A stretch of DNA of 64,000 nt from Xiphydria camelus (GCA_963678675.1 OY783194.1:18343370-18407369), one strand, 5' to 3'. Positions 23,301 through 34,033 are shown, counted from the stretch's first letter. Numbers and translations: made by a program. Notes: generated by a model not told the origin, from the letters alone.

Positions 23301-24411
23301 TGTTCTGTTAATAAATGATTTTAAAAACAAGCCAAAAACAGAATCCAAATCTCACTACCAAAAGGGATTTGATAAAAGGGAGCTGGCACAAAATGCAATA
23401 GAAAGTAGCAGCACCACAGAAAATGCATTGGGTAAATATATGTTTACTAAAATCTCTGTTACAAATATTTTGTTCGTGATTACTTAGACTACTTAGGTAT
23501 TACAAACCCAAAAACACATACATAACTGAAGAATGATATATACATTTTTTTAAATCTATGAAAATTGAACTTTTATTATTTCTTCTTTTCAGCAATCAAC
23601 GACGCTAACAATGAAGACAATCATGAAAACCAAATGGAATATATTATCGTCAGTGAAGGAGACCTCCTACCCCCGAATCCTGACTCAAAATATATCATCA
23701 GTAATACTGTACAGGAAGAAGCAGATGTGGAAAATATTAGAAAGACAGGCAGCGATAAAGTAACGGGAAGGAATGTCAAAGCAGGTGGAAGTAAGTACCT
23801 ATGCAGTTTTTGGTCTTTTGCAAAATACAGAGTTTACACAAGTAGGTATATATATATACATATATAGGATAGATCACAAAGTTTAAGACTTCTTGAACCG
23901 TCTTAGTACTTTTGACCTACACATCCGACATAAAGATCACTCCCCCCCTGAGAAAGTTTTATGGAGAAAATTTCAGTTATTGTCAATAAGGCCTTTTCTT
24001 TCATTTCTTTAAGCACTGAAGAATATGTATTATTTTAAAAATAATTATAAGTAAGCTGGAGTATTTATTTTGCAAAGATGGTGTACATCTTTCCTAATTG
24101 CTTCTCGATTTTTGTTTGTAATTTATATTTTCTCCTTAGCTCCTGCAAGGGTCAGACCAGGGGGACTAAAACAAACCTCAATAAGGTATCTGGAAAAAAA
24201 GAATGACCGATGGTATGAAGTGAGATCCAGAGAACTGGCCTTAGCTGAGAAGAAATGGGAATTTGAATGTATGGAAAGACAAAGAAGATTGGAAATGGAC
24301 CAGGCCAGGCTGAAAATGGAGGAAAAACGCCTCGAAATTCAATTGGATATTTTCCAAAATCAACAGAGGTTAATGGAAATTGCTTTCCAAACTAGGTCCC
24401 AACAGTTATAA
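20306..24411 (+). CDS. Myb/SANT-like accessory protein of a Harbinger element (4 exons)
   Basis: Exons 20306-20541, 23250-23431, 23593-23790 and 24140-24411 join in frame with GT-AG borders to 295 residues without a stop. Exon 1 encodes a Myb/SANT-type DNA-binding segment containing FNNQERWPKIRENIIEATGK and the linker DEYK. Exon 2 holds EEEVTEVDDLLHAIVLLIND. Exon 3 is acidic. Exon 4 is a long charged coiled coil, about residues 215-290. Family knowledge: Harbinger elements need such a protein to bring the transposase to the nucleus and to the element ends. Intron 1 has been swollen to 2.7 kb by two foldback insertions, yet the coding exons are clean. The transposase gene of the element lies downstream on the other strand. 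The acidic part and tail could differ if other splice sites are used. Confidence 0.85.
20561..20913. mobile_element. Foldback element, CCGTATGTCC family, in accessory-gene intron 1
   Basis: Left end CCGTATGTCCGCG follows TA; the right end is degraded. Arms carry GACTTCGGTAGTG and the motif CGGGAGATCGAAG followed by ACCTCGAAATCGTGAA, then fold back on themselves. Confidence 0.7.
20939..22885. mobile_element. 1.95-kb foldback element with about 880-bp arms
   Basis: Ends CCGTATGTCCAATGG and its complement lie between TA-rich flanks. Arms 20939-21822 and 22009-22885 are nearly perfect reverse complements with a spacer of about 186 bases. Each arm carries the same Ser/Arg-rich reading (21528-21737 + and 22087-22296 -). 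The long frames on the outer strands (up to 222 codons) are mirror images and look like shadows of CAG-rich sequence. Confidence 0.88.
21528..21737 (+). other. Ser/Arg-rich open stretch, possibly a captured exon
   Basis: A 69-codon frame with SRHSSRSRSKDSSSSSVDG followed by lysine/arginine clusters. This composition is typical of RS domains of splicing factors. The same reading occurs mirror-image in the other arm. I cannot assign a gene. It may be a host exon picked up by the foldback, or CAG/CGA-rich filler that happens to read this way. Confidence 0.35.
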
Positions 24412-24487
24412 ACTTTTTTGTCATATTGTCATTGCATTTTAGCATCGAGATTGTTATTTCAACTTAGTTATAAGTATGTCATTAAAA

Positions 24488-24614
24488 GGGCCGGTTTTAC
24501 AAACACAGTATAAACGCGGTATATCGCTGTACTGAGAATAACCAGCATGAAGCATTATGGCTATTCTCGGTATAGCGTTATACCGCGTTTATACCGTGTT
24601 TGTACAACCGGCCC
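24488..24614. mobile_element. 127-bp palindromic MITE, GGGCCGGTTTTAC ends
   Basis: Almost a perfect palindrome. Ends GGGCCGGTTTTACAAACAC are shared with the composite Harbinger element at 33414-36739, which could have mobilised it. Right flank TTA, left flank AAA. Confidence 0.85.
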
Positions 24615-24791
24615 TTAGTAGACTCTTCTGATTTGTCTGTTAACTTCTTGATAAATAAAAAAATATATCACTAATTCTTATGTGAAGCTAATTCTCTAAA
24701 AATATTATTAGAGTCTGCTTTAAAAATTGATTTTAAACTATTAGGCCAAACTCTCAGCATCAATTAAACTAACCACTGCCAAAACTATATA

Positions 24792-25825
24792 CAGGGTGTT
24801 CCATTTGAAACAGTATGGCTGAATAACTCTTCACAGAAGGAATATACAGCGAAGTGTGTGTCCTATGACAGTTGTAGGGTTCGAAGGGGAAAACTTAGTG
24901 TTAATAAAATCTAGGCCCCCACTGCTCATGTTTTTATGCTAGGAGCATTTTCTTAAATGGCAACAAAATTTTTGATTCTCCTCAACTTGTGCAGTTTCCC
25001 GAGATGTATTCAGCCATACCATATTTTATAATATTCCTATCGATTTTTCGTGAAATATAGTACAAGAATAGGGAAACATGAGAATATTTTTATTTAGGCT
25101 CGATAACAGGTTTTGTTGCACACTTTGCACATCTGTGTTCACGTAGCTGTAATGAAAAATCATTCCAAAAGGTGTTCGATGTTACCGCCATAGAGAGCAA
25201 GGCATAACTCCAATCGACGTCGGAAGTTTTCTGTTACAGATCGAAGGACTTCAGGTGGAATGTGCGTGATCACATTTCTGATGCATCTTTGCATATCTGG
25301 GGGTGTTGTTGGTTGATCGGTATACGCTGCATCAGAAATGTGATCACGCACATTCCACCTGAAGTCCTTCGATCTATAACAGAAAACTTCCAAGGTGGAT
25401 TGGAGTTATGCCTCCCTGTCAATGGCGATAAGATCGAACACCTTTTAGAATGATTTTTCATTAGTTACATGAGTACAGATGTGCAATGTGTGTCAAAACC
25501 TGTAATCGAGCCTAAATAAAAATATTCTCATGTTTTCCTATTTTTGTACGATATTTCACATAAAATCGATAGGAATATCATAAAATATGGTATGGCTGAA
25601 TACATCTCGGGAAACTGCACAAGTTGAGGAGAATCAAAGATTTTATTGCCATTTAAGAAAAGTGACATTATGCTCGTAGCATAAAAACATGAGCAGTAAG
25701 GGCCTAGATTTTACTAACACTAAGTTTCCCCCTTCGAACCCTACAACTCTCATAGGACACACTTCGCTGTAAATCCCTTCTTTGAAGAGTTATTCAGCCG
25801 TACTGTTTCAAATGGGGTATGTGAA
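24792..25825. mobile_element. 1-kb foldback carrying a transposase C-terminal tail in both arms
   Basis: Left end CAGGGTGTTCCATTTGAAAC; the right end is a degraded complement. Each arm encodes a reading ending in CIRNVITHIPPEVLRS followed by a GGNIEHLLE-like tail: minus strand 25160-25393 in the left arm, plus strand 25262-25453 in the right arm. Such GGxIEHLL tails end many Tc1/mariner-type transposases. The element looks like two 3' ends joined head to head after deletion of the middle. Confidence 0.75.
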
Positions 25826-25858
25826 GCAGAAGAGATGTAAAATGAGGATTTTTTGTAA

Positions 25859-27222
25859 CTATTGCTGGGCTAAATAAATTTCCAATTCAGGAGGGTCAAC
25901 ATTAAAATAATGCCCAGTATTGCTTCCATATAAGCAAGTATGGCAGTTGGTTAACAGGACCGCAACTTTATACATACTGCTTAAATCTTGCAGCAATAAC
26001 TTCTGATTCTTTCTGAAATCTAAAAATGCAAATATTTGGATTATTTTCCCAAATCCCTATTCTACAGTGACTCTCATACTTCTCATTAAATTGTTAAACA
26101 TTTGCCTGTTTGGGTTTTGGTTGATTTGATGCCGAGAGTATGGCCTAATTAATAAATTCATGAGGCCATATCCCTCATCCCCATACAGTACAAATTCCTG
26201 ATCAGGGAAAACAACATGTTGCTGCAATTGTTCGAGCAACCCTGACTCGCGGAGAATTGCAGCATCATGTCGCCTTCCTTGATATGCCCCCTTCAGATTA
26301 ATGATAAGGCCATCAGGTGTGCACACACTCTGGTATTTTAAGCAGTGCATTTTTTTGTGGCCGCTGTAATATGCCTCCTGGTTCTCAGAGGGCCTACAAA
26401 TTGCTCTGGCTGTCCCATCAATGAAGGCCCAGCAGTTTTGCAGGGGACATCCTTTTATGTTAATTGCCTAATAATGAAATTGAAACAAGATAAACTATAG
26501 AATTTGCACTGGCTTCTAAAATTTGTTACTTTTTAAAAAAAACACAATTGCCTTGTAAAAAGAAACTTACTTGAGCATATTGGTCAACTTTATTCCGATG
26601 AAAAAAATTGTTATTTTCTAGACTTTCCAGTTTTTCTCCAAAATTTTCATCAACCATATCTAACGTTACTTTAGCAACTTGGGATAAGACCGAGCTTGAA
26701 TATCCAAATATATGCTCTAAATCAATCAGTCTATTTGGATATGCTAATCTACGAAGCAGGATACAGAGTGCTGTAATAGCTGTAAAACATAAAAAACATT
26801 TCATACCATATCCTTACAGTTCTTGTTTTTATTAAACTTTCCTTAAAAACAATAACATTTTATTATTTTATTAAACGTAATTGTGGAGGCTTCTACTACT
26901 ATCTTACTAAAACCCTCCTAAGAAATGGATCAATAGAACTGTATATACCTGTTAAGGAAACTCGATTTACAACAATCGGGTCAGGAATTTGTAGAGCCCT
27001 GGCTAGCCTCGGTATATCCCTTCTTCTAAACCTAAACATGGCAAGGCTGAGGCTATCGTTATAAAAGGCAAGATCAAAATTTCCATAGAGAGCTGCCCGG
27101 TTTCCCAGGAGGTCCCCATCGTGTAAAATATGCCTCATCACTAGATCGTCCAAATCGTCATCATCTTCATCAGCCTCATCAATTAGGATGGGGTGAAGTA
27201 TATCGTCCATAATTATGTACAA
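25859..27222 (-). pseudogene. DDE (HARBI1-like) transposase with two lesions
   Basis: Three exons on the minus strand: 27222-26949 (a later ATG at 27210 is also possible), 26779-26571, and 26468-25859. Exon 1 encodes an acidic N-terminus. Exon 2 contains a helix-turn-helix-like LIDLEHIFGYSSSVLSQVAK. Exon 3 holds the catalytic blocks FIDGTARAICRP, GAYQGRRHDAAIL and YGDEGYGL. One extra base just inside exon 3 (near 26460) shifts the frame. A TAG at 26057-26059 replaces what is tryptophan in relatives, while about 65 further codons stay readable to 25859. Two lesions in an otherwise clean gene suggest recent death. It converges on the intact accessory gene of the same element. Confidence 0.85.
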
Positions 27223-27258
27223 TAATTAGGGTAAACCACCCAGTTATTGGACACCTTG

Positions 27259-27545
27259 AGAGAACGGAGTTAACGAGAGAGGAGATCTTAGGTGAGGGGA
27301 CGTCAAGCAAGAAGGTATGGTGGCTAAGAATGATAGACCAGAGGAAGAAAGAGAAGGAGAAAGAGAAAACGCGCACAAAATGCACGATACAGAGGAATGA
27401 TAACGGTTTATGTAAAGACAAGTATGCATGGAAAGAATTGTAGAATGCTGGTATAGGAGGAACACTGTAGGGAATATGTTTGTTACCTGCCAAGTCCTTT
27501 TCTAAGCCAGTGGGCCGAAATAAACTATCTACCTATCTATCTATC
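27259..27545 (+). mobile_element. 5'-truncated LINE 3' end with CTAT tail
   Basis: Ends AATAAACTATCTAC then a CTAT repeat. It is flanked by a 14-base target duplication TATTGGACACCTTG (27245-27258, 27546-27559). Long duplications plus a simple-repeat tail are the signature of target-primed reverse transcription. It landed between the transposase start and the right end of the element. Confidence 0.88.
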
Positions 27546-28903
27546 TATTGGACACCTTGCAATTATTAGACAGTCTAATTTAAATGAATAAAAACAAGAT
27601 TTCTAGTTCTTACTTAAATAAATATTATCAATAAAAAAATAAGAACACTCTGTCCAATAACTAAGTTCTTTGACAGTTTTTTTGAGGTTATTGCTTTCGG
27701 TTTCGTATACGTATGGGTGGATCGATGCTTGCTTAAACGGTTATTTTGCGACCAACGTAAGTCGATACGTTTACGGATACGGATAGGGATACGGAGAAAA
27801 TTTTAGGGTTTGCTAAAAGTGTCTATTATTACGTGATTTGTCTGACGTCGTGTGGATGTGCAATTAAGCCGTCTTTGCGACGTTAAAATGACGTCATATT
27901 TTTCGTCATCTGACGTCAGAACTGACCTTCAAAAAACGTCATTTCGACGTTAGTGTGCTACCTGGGTTGTTGCCTTACGATTTTATGCAACAGGGTCATA
28001 TATTTTAACTGTTGGTGACTGCATAAATATTAGTAAAACTTCAACATGGGAAATTATACATCGAGTTTCACCACTAATTGCTGCCTTAAGGGCTGAATTC
28101 ATCAGATTCCCAGAGACGATGGAGGAATTTAGACAAAGCCAAGCAGAAATGTTTGTGAGATCTGGCTTTCCACGTGTAGCCGTCTGTGTTGACGGACGAC
28201 AAGTCCGAATTCAATCATATGATGGTAATTATTTGTTTTTAATATTATGTATCGCACTTCCATGAACTTTCATGACATTTTGTGGAATATGAATTACTTC
28301 CAGGTGGGGAGTTTGCTGAATTATATCATAATCGGCACGATTACTTTTCAATAAATGTACAAGGAATGTGTAATGCTAGACCCCAGTTTGTAGATGTTGC
28401 TCGTTAGCCAGGCTCAACGCATGACTCTACAATATTTCAGGACTCGCGAATAAATCACGATTTTCAGCAAGGAAGATTCGGTAATGCAATACTCCTTGGA
28501 GAGATGCAGGGTATCCAGACCTCCCATATTTAATGACACCTCTTCAAAATCCTGAAACGCCTGAGGAACATTTGTAACACGTAACTGTATTGAGCGTTGC
28601 TTTGGTGTATGGTCTCGAAGATTTGCAGTGGTGAAGATAGGATCTTGTATGCACACATCAGAAAGGACTTTGCCAGTGATTGTTGCAACCGCTGTATTGC
28701 ATAACATCGCCCTACAGGTTGATCCCTTTGATTATCCACTGGCTGATGTTCATACATATGAAAAAATACATAATGATGTACAATTTGGGGATGGTGACAC
28801 GGTTCGAAGACAACTAATAAATGGTTATTTTCAACAGTAAGTATACTTTCCTTTTATTTTATATTATTTATTTCGTGAGCTTAAAAAAATTGGTTTTCAT
28901 ATA

Positions 28904-29866
28904 CCGCATGTCCTATGGCCAACCGCGCAGGTGAGCTGCGACCTGAATTCTTGACTTCGGCAGTATTTATGGTACAGTTAGAGTGGGCTTCAGACGAGTG
29001 CGCTGCATAAGAACGAAAAGTGTCGACTGCTCTTCTAATAGCTGTCAATTCGGGAGATCGAAGCGTTTCGTGTAACCTCAAAATCGTAAAGTTTTGAATT
29101 AGTAGTGAATATTTTGTAGAAGTGATGAGAAATAATCATAAATAATCTTCCGAATTGTGACAGCCATCGGGAAATCAGACGACGCTTTTCGCTCTTACGC
29201 TGCGTTCTTACGAAAAGTGTGAAACGTCTGATCTCCCGATGGCTATCAATTCGGGAGATCGAAGTCTAAGCTCGAAATCGTGAATCTTTGAATAAATGGT
29301 AAGTAATGTTCAGAAGTGAGAGTTAACAATCATTCGGGTTTTTTCGATGTCCAACCGAATTACGCGCCTCATGCCTATTTGTTTCAGAAATTATTTCCGC
29401 GCTAGCACCGCGCGAGTCTAGGAAATAGTTTTACGAAGTGGCGTGAGCGATACCTAGGTGTCAATTCGGAAGATTATTTATGATTATTTCTCATCACTTC
29501 TACAAATTATTCGCTACTAATTCAAAACTTTACGATTTTGAGGTTACACGAAACACTTCGATCTCCCGAATTGAAGGCCATCACACGTGAAAAAACGTAA
29601 GCAGTAACAGTAAGGATTGACCAATCAGAAATATCATTCTTACGGAATTATGCTTAAATAGGCTTTCTGATTGGTCAATCCTTACTGTTACTGCTTACGT
29701 TTTTTCACGTGTGATGGCCTTGACAGCTATTAGAAGAGCAGTCGACACTTATCGTTCTTATGCAGCGCACTCGTCTGAGAAGCCCACTCTAACTGTACCA
29801 TAAACACTGCCGAAGTCAAGAATTCAGGTCGCAGCTCACCTGCGCGGTTGGCCATAGGACATGCGG
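28904..29866. mobile_element. Foldback element, CCGCATGTCC end, with a MITE in its right arm
   Basis: Ends CCGCATGTCCTATGGCCAAC between TA and TA. Arms contain TTCTTGACTTCGGCAGT and CGGGAGATCGAAG, as in 20561-22885. The right arm is interrupted by the 146-bp MITE; the left arm keeps the uninterrupted sequence AATTGACAGCTATTAG (as complement). Confidence 0.85.
29575..29720. mobile_element. 146-bp MITE, AGGCC family, copy 2
   Basis: Flanked by TGA (29572-29574, 29721-29723). The other arm of the surrounding foldback shows the empty site with a single TGA. Confidence 0.92.
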
Positions 29867-30278
29867 TATTTACAGGTTGATTTGAGGAGGGAAGGCTGAA
29901 GGGTTTCACATTTTGATAAATTGTTATATATCTTTAAACAATCACGAAATAAAACAAACCAGAATATAATATCATAATTTTTATTCGTAACTTCAGCCAA
30001 CATTCACTCCTGAAGTTATAACGAATGAGAGTATATAAACTGTTTAAGTAATCTTAACGCTATATTAATATTTTGAGAACAAATAACATTTAATAATAAA
30101 TTCTCTGAGAAACAAGTAACTTTTTCATCTGTAAGTTTTCTTTTTTCGTGCCACTACTCATAATGAATTATTCATTTATAATAACGCATCTTAAGTGGAT
30201 AAACATTGATATTGAACATACTGATAATTTCTGTATACTGTGAATACTGTCAAAAATTGGATCTACAAACTAAATTAT
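29867..30278. other. Noncoding AT-rich sequence
   Basis: Nothing recognised. Confidence 0.5.
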
Positions 30279-30531
30279 CTACCGCAAATTATGTTCCATT
30301 TCAATGGATATGAATTCAACGTGTCCGTAAAAAGATTCTCTATCGGATTTCACAAGCACTTTTTCAAAAAATATTGCTTGTTCAAAAGTTATAGTAACTT
30401 GTTTAAAATTTAAAGGAAGCCGTCGCGAAAAAAAGTACTGTGTTATTAACAGATAAACATGGTTAATACTTTGGTAACTCGATAGACGATCTTTTAACGA
30501 ATAAATTGAGCCTCCGCTTATTAAAATCGGA
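30279..30531 (-). CDS. Possible exon of an unassigned protein
   Basis: On the minus strand an AG acceptor after a pyrimidine-rich stretch (GCAATTGCAG) is followed by 84 open codons to a stop. The reading has protein-like composition, including LPLNFKQVTITFEQ with alternating hydrophobic residues as in a beta-sandwich. A loose resemblance to a C-terminal region of TRAPP complex subunit 11 crossed my mind but is too weak to name. It may be a terminal exon of a host gene or of a transposon gene. Confidence 0.3.
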
Positions 30532-30952
30532 CTGCAATTGCAATAAAAAATTGGATTTTGAAACACAACTTTTGATAGCGTTTTTAGGTATCAAAAAGTT
30601 AAAATTATTACGTACAAAATCAACGATTTCCTACTGTTTTACACTCGTCAGACATTGGTACATACCATACAAAAATTCCGTTCTAATCCTCCTAAAATCT
30701 TTTTCAAAACTCCTTTGTATAAAAATCCCTTTCTTGACAGCGACTGCAGCACTTGGATATTGTTAACTCTTAACGACGTTTCATAAAAAGTACTTTTTCA
30801 ATCTTAGCATTCTTTGCCATTAAAGCTAATATGGCTATGAATCTTAACAATAATAGGAACCAACATATCACTTGACACTGTCATTACAAAAACATTTAAT
30901 ATCTATGGCATGACTTTAATATGAAGCTGCAGACTTTCTTAATGATAAAAGA

Positions 30953-31202
30953 TGTTAGAGTAGCTTAGCGTGCTGCGTAACCGTTATGATGCGCGCGCAG
31001 TCTCGCGAATGTTCTATGCGCCGCTAGCGCCTTTCCCGTCACCGGGTGCGGTTCCGGAGTGGAATCGCTCTCTCCTCGACTGACCGTGCTACGAGCAACA
31101 CGTGCACGCGTAGACACGGGAAATAAAGTTTCTTCCAATCAAACGGTGTCGTGCGATTTATTAAACCACGTCTCCCAGTTCTCACTCCCATTCTCTCTAA
31201 CA
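30953..31202. mobile_element. Solo LTR of 250 bp
   Basis: Starts TGTTAGAG and ends CTCTAACA, flanked by the 5-bp duplication AAAGA (30948-30952, 31203-31207). A GGAAATAAAG polyadenylation-like site lies near 31120. A 5-bp duplication fits copia, BEL/Pao or some gypsy elements. Confidence 0.9.
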
Positions 31203-31286
31203 AAAGAAATGAACTTCTTATAATAAATATTTGGCTTCTGAATATGGTTAAGACAAATGAAATATTATGAGATCAGCAAACAAAAG

Positions 31287-31559
31287 TCAGTTTGTTAAGT
31301 TTCTTGAGTTCTCTTTGTTTTCCAGCGATTCTTCTCTTCTCTTCTGTTTAGTTCTCAATATCTCCAATTTATCGCGTTTCTTCTGAATCTTGACGTCTAG
31401 TAGCTCATTCTTCAGTTGAATTCGCTTCAGTTCCTGTCTCAACATTTCTTTCTTTAACAATTCCTCATCATCATCAAAAAATTCTTGATTCTCAAATTCA
31501 TCCGGTATCCCGTGGTTAACATTGTCGATTACAATTTTCTTCGAGGGACAGCGAACGTT
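31287..31559 (-). pseudogene. C-terminal exon of a Harbinger accessory protein
   Basis: About 90 codons on the minus strand ending in TGA at 31287. The reading begins around PDEFENQEFFDDDEELLKKE and continues as a long Lys/Glu/Leu coiled coil with LKNELLDVKIQKKRD. This architecture matches the C-terminal part of Myb/SANT accessory proteins elsewhere in the window (24140-24411, 48310-48600). The upstream exons are not recognisable, so it is a remnant. Confidence 0.6.
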
Positions 31560-32425
31560 ATAGTTTCATTGGACAGCAAAATTTCGGGGTTCATCGTTCT
31601 CCTTTTCAGAAAGATTGCCTCCATCTCCGCTTCGAATTCAAAATAATTCCGTCCTGCACCTACTTCAATACGGCATTTACACGGTCGCTAATAAAAAATG
31701 TCAGTATTTTGTCTTCTACATACATGGAAGAAAAGGATATTTCTCGACTCAGGTAAGACGTTTATGAAATGAGAATGCGGCAATACCAACTTATACCTAT
31801 ATTGAATGATCGTGACATCTATTATGTCTTTGTTTATAGGAGCAGCATGTGGGCTTGACAACCAGCAGTGCAGGAGAACTTGGAAGTCGAGAATGAGGGA
31901 GATTAACGTGGCGTACCAACAGACTTGCCTGTGCAAATTGATGTGATTATTTTATTTCATGACGAAGAGACTACAAATTATACTTATTTTCATAGTAGTT
32001 GGTCAAATACTCTTAAAATACTTAAACTTATGGGGAATTCCATGTCAACTTAATATAACTATCCTCACTATCCTCAACATCACTATCCTCATCAGACATT
32101 ATCTTAATTCTTGCAAACAAGATAGAAAATGTCAATACAAAGAGCGTGATATGCACAAAAGAACACCATATTCACTGTATCGTGGGTTGGACACGACTGA
32201 CACTTCACGCAGCTTGCAAATGACAGAAAATGTCAACTGAAATAGCGTGATATGCGCAAGAGAACACCGTGTTCACCGTATCGTGGGCTAGACACACTAG
32301 ACACGACTGACCGATTCACGAACGATCCCAAAACCGTTCCAACTGCTCCTGCCAGTTACCAGCAGTGCAAATATCGCGCCTGCGCATTAATCTGATCCCA
32401 CCAGTTCCGCGACAGTTCCAGAACC
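31560..32425. other. Noncoding sequence
   Basis: No supported gene. A GACTGACACTTCACG / GACTGACCGATTCACG near-repeat occurs at about 32190 and 32305. Confidence 0.45.
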
Positions 32426-32583
32426 GGGCCCCTATTCTCGAATGTCGTGCGAGAATTGTCGTATACGAATCTTTAGTTTTAACCAATGAAATAGTGGACC
32501 GAATGGAATAGTCGAAACGAGATTGGTGAGATTCAAAGATTCGTATACGAAAGTTTCTCGCATGAGCTCGAGAATAGGGGCCC
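32426..32583. mobile_element. 158-bp MITE with GGGCCCCTATTCTCGA ends
   Basis: Inverted ends of about 20 bases plus an inner inverted block ATTCGTATACGA. The ends resemble those of the Harbinger element at 53663-57606 (GGGCCCCTTTCTCGAA), a possible source of transposase. Confidence 0.75.
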
Positions 32584-32623
32584 TGTACAGGAATCGTCGG
32601 TTGGAACAAACCTCTTATTAAAC

Positions 32624-32815
32624 GGAGAATAGGGTACGCTTAATAAGCGATATAACGGAAATGCACTGTCGCTAGAGTCCGCCTAGGGAGTAGGGAGAAC
32701 ACGGATTATAATATATCCGTGAGGGAGAAGGACCAATGGCGTCAGAAGAAAGACGAGAAAGACCGAGTCTGGAGGTCTAGAGGAAAGCGGCACGTGCCCG
32801 ACCGATGACTTACCA
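32624..32815. repeat. LTR-like repeat, copy 1 (truncated)
   Basis: Shares CGGAGAATAGGGTACGC through GAGGAAAGCGGCACGTGCCC with 53185-53470. It stops where the element at 32818 begins. Confidence 0.6.
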
Positions 32816-33671
32816 TACCGGGTGTTTTCCTGGGTTGTTGACATAGGCCGATATGGTGCATAGCAGTTTGTAGACTATAGTATGTACGCTATTGGTCGGA
32901 GACGCAAGGACGCCGAGCGATTGGCTCTGCCTATCGTCGGCAGACGTCAATCGTCGCGACAGAAGTTCCCTAGTGCGTAGGCACTAAGCAGACGAGAAAG
33001 TATGGCGGTTGATACAAAAATTTGTTTACAAGGTGGAATTTTTCAGAGTAATTGTATTTTTTGAAAATAAAATCTGGTTTTCAAAGTTAATAAAATATTT
33101 CCATTTGCGAAACGATTTCCTTCGCGTTTATTTCGACCCTCGAACGCGCTTTTTAATAAATAGTAAAAATACAGTTAAAAAGAGTAATGAAGGAAGGGTG
33201 ATAAATCTTGGGACAAATGTAAAATAATTAACGAGTTGTAGAGACAAGTGAACCGACGTGAAAAATAACTGACCAGGCAGTTCTCAGGATTTTTTAGTAG
33301 GGTAAGTGTAACGATAAATCGAGAGGAATAACAAAAAGAAATTGTTTTGAAGTCATTCAATTTCTTTATACTTTATAAAGGTAATAATAGTACAAAAATT
33401 ATTTGTAGACTTAGGGCCGGTTTTACCAACACGGTATAAACGCCGTATAGCGCTATACTGAGAATAACCTGTACGCAAGCGTTTTACCACGATGGTATAA
33501 GTCTGGAATAGGATAAACTTTGGAATAAATGCAGGGATAGCTTATCCGGCAGTTTCAGCGCTGGATAAGCTAGCTATCCTCGGTATAACCTAACTTTTTG
33601 TTTGCGTCTTTATTATTCCGTGACAGAATCACAACCGTGACAGAATCATAATAATTTTTATTAGTTGTGAA

Positions 33672-34033
33672 ATAGAGTTGATTGATGTGCCAGTTTTCAA
33701 ATCATCATCTGATGATGAAATTGACGTCTTACAAAGAATGAGAAATCCTAGGAAAATACGTGCCCGGTAAGTAAATAAAGGATACCTATACCTACTAATT
33801 TATAACCAATATCTAATACAAAACTATTCCAGAGTTGACTATTTCGAAGAATACAATGGTTGTAGAATTCTTCACTTGATTTCGTTTGGAAAAACAAACC
33901 TGTCAGAGATTATTGGGACAAATACGACATCGCATTGCTTCGAGGTCACCAAGAAATGCAGCAATTCAGCCAGCAACAAAATTATTGCCGACTTTAAGAT
34001 TTCTTGCTTCGGGATCAATGCTAATTACTGTAG
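33672..34033 (+). pseudogene. Harbinger transposase exons 1-2 in the composite element
   Basis: Exon 1 (33672-33766) reads ELIDVPVFKSSSDDEIDV but its start codon is ATA; the related copy at 57902 has ATG. Exon 2 (33833-34033) shows LLGQIRHRIASRSPRN and LPTLRFLASGSMLITVG after one frameshift and one stop. It ends at a perfect donor (GTAG then GTAATC). The catalytic exons are absent; the next readable exons belong to a different gene. Confidence 0.8.

Larger units (their letters stand above)
17914..27966. mobile_element. 10-kb Harbinger-like two-gene element with nested insertions
   Basis: Terminal inverted repeats begin CCCAGGTAGCACACTGACGT on the left and CCCAGGTAGCACACTAACGT on the right. 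Subterminal regions rich in GACGTC and GTATCC extend the match about 200 bases inward. The flanks share only TT (17912-17913, 27967-27968); removing the element plus one TT restores a coding frame in the host transposase pseudogene. Inside are an intact accessory gene (+) and a damaged DDE transposase (-), convergent. Insertions of MITEs, foldbacks, a LINE end and an LTR fragment account for roughly half of the length. Confidence 0.85.
17570..28839 (+). pseudogene. PIF/Harbinger transposase, split by a 10-kb insertion
   Basis: HARBI1-like DDE transposase remains. Exon 1 (17570-17781) reads MDGFFGDLFLNNEGD... and RYRLSKRAFLVVLEII, with an in-frame TAA in place of the usual tryptophan region. 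Exon 2 starts at 17880 after an AG acceptor and is cut after Q-L-L at 17913. It resumes at 27967 with VALRFYATGSYILTVGD, so removing the insertion restores the frame. It continues to the first catalytic block CVDGRQVRI (28190). A 78-base intron follows, then the second block PGSTHDSTIF with a stop nearby, a frameshifted third block near 28490, and CIERCFGVWSRRF. Family members cut and paste elements with their own ends in the nucleus. Stops, frameshifts and the insertion make this copy dead. Confidence 0.88.
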
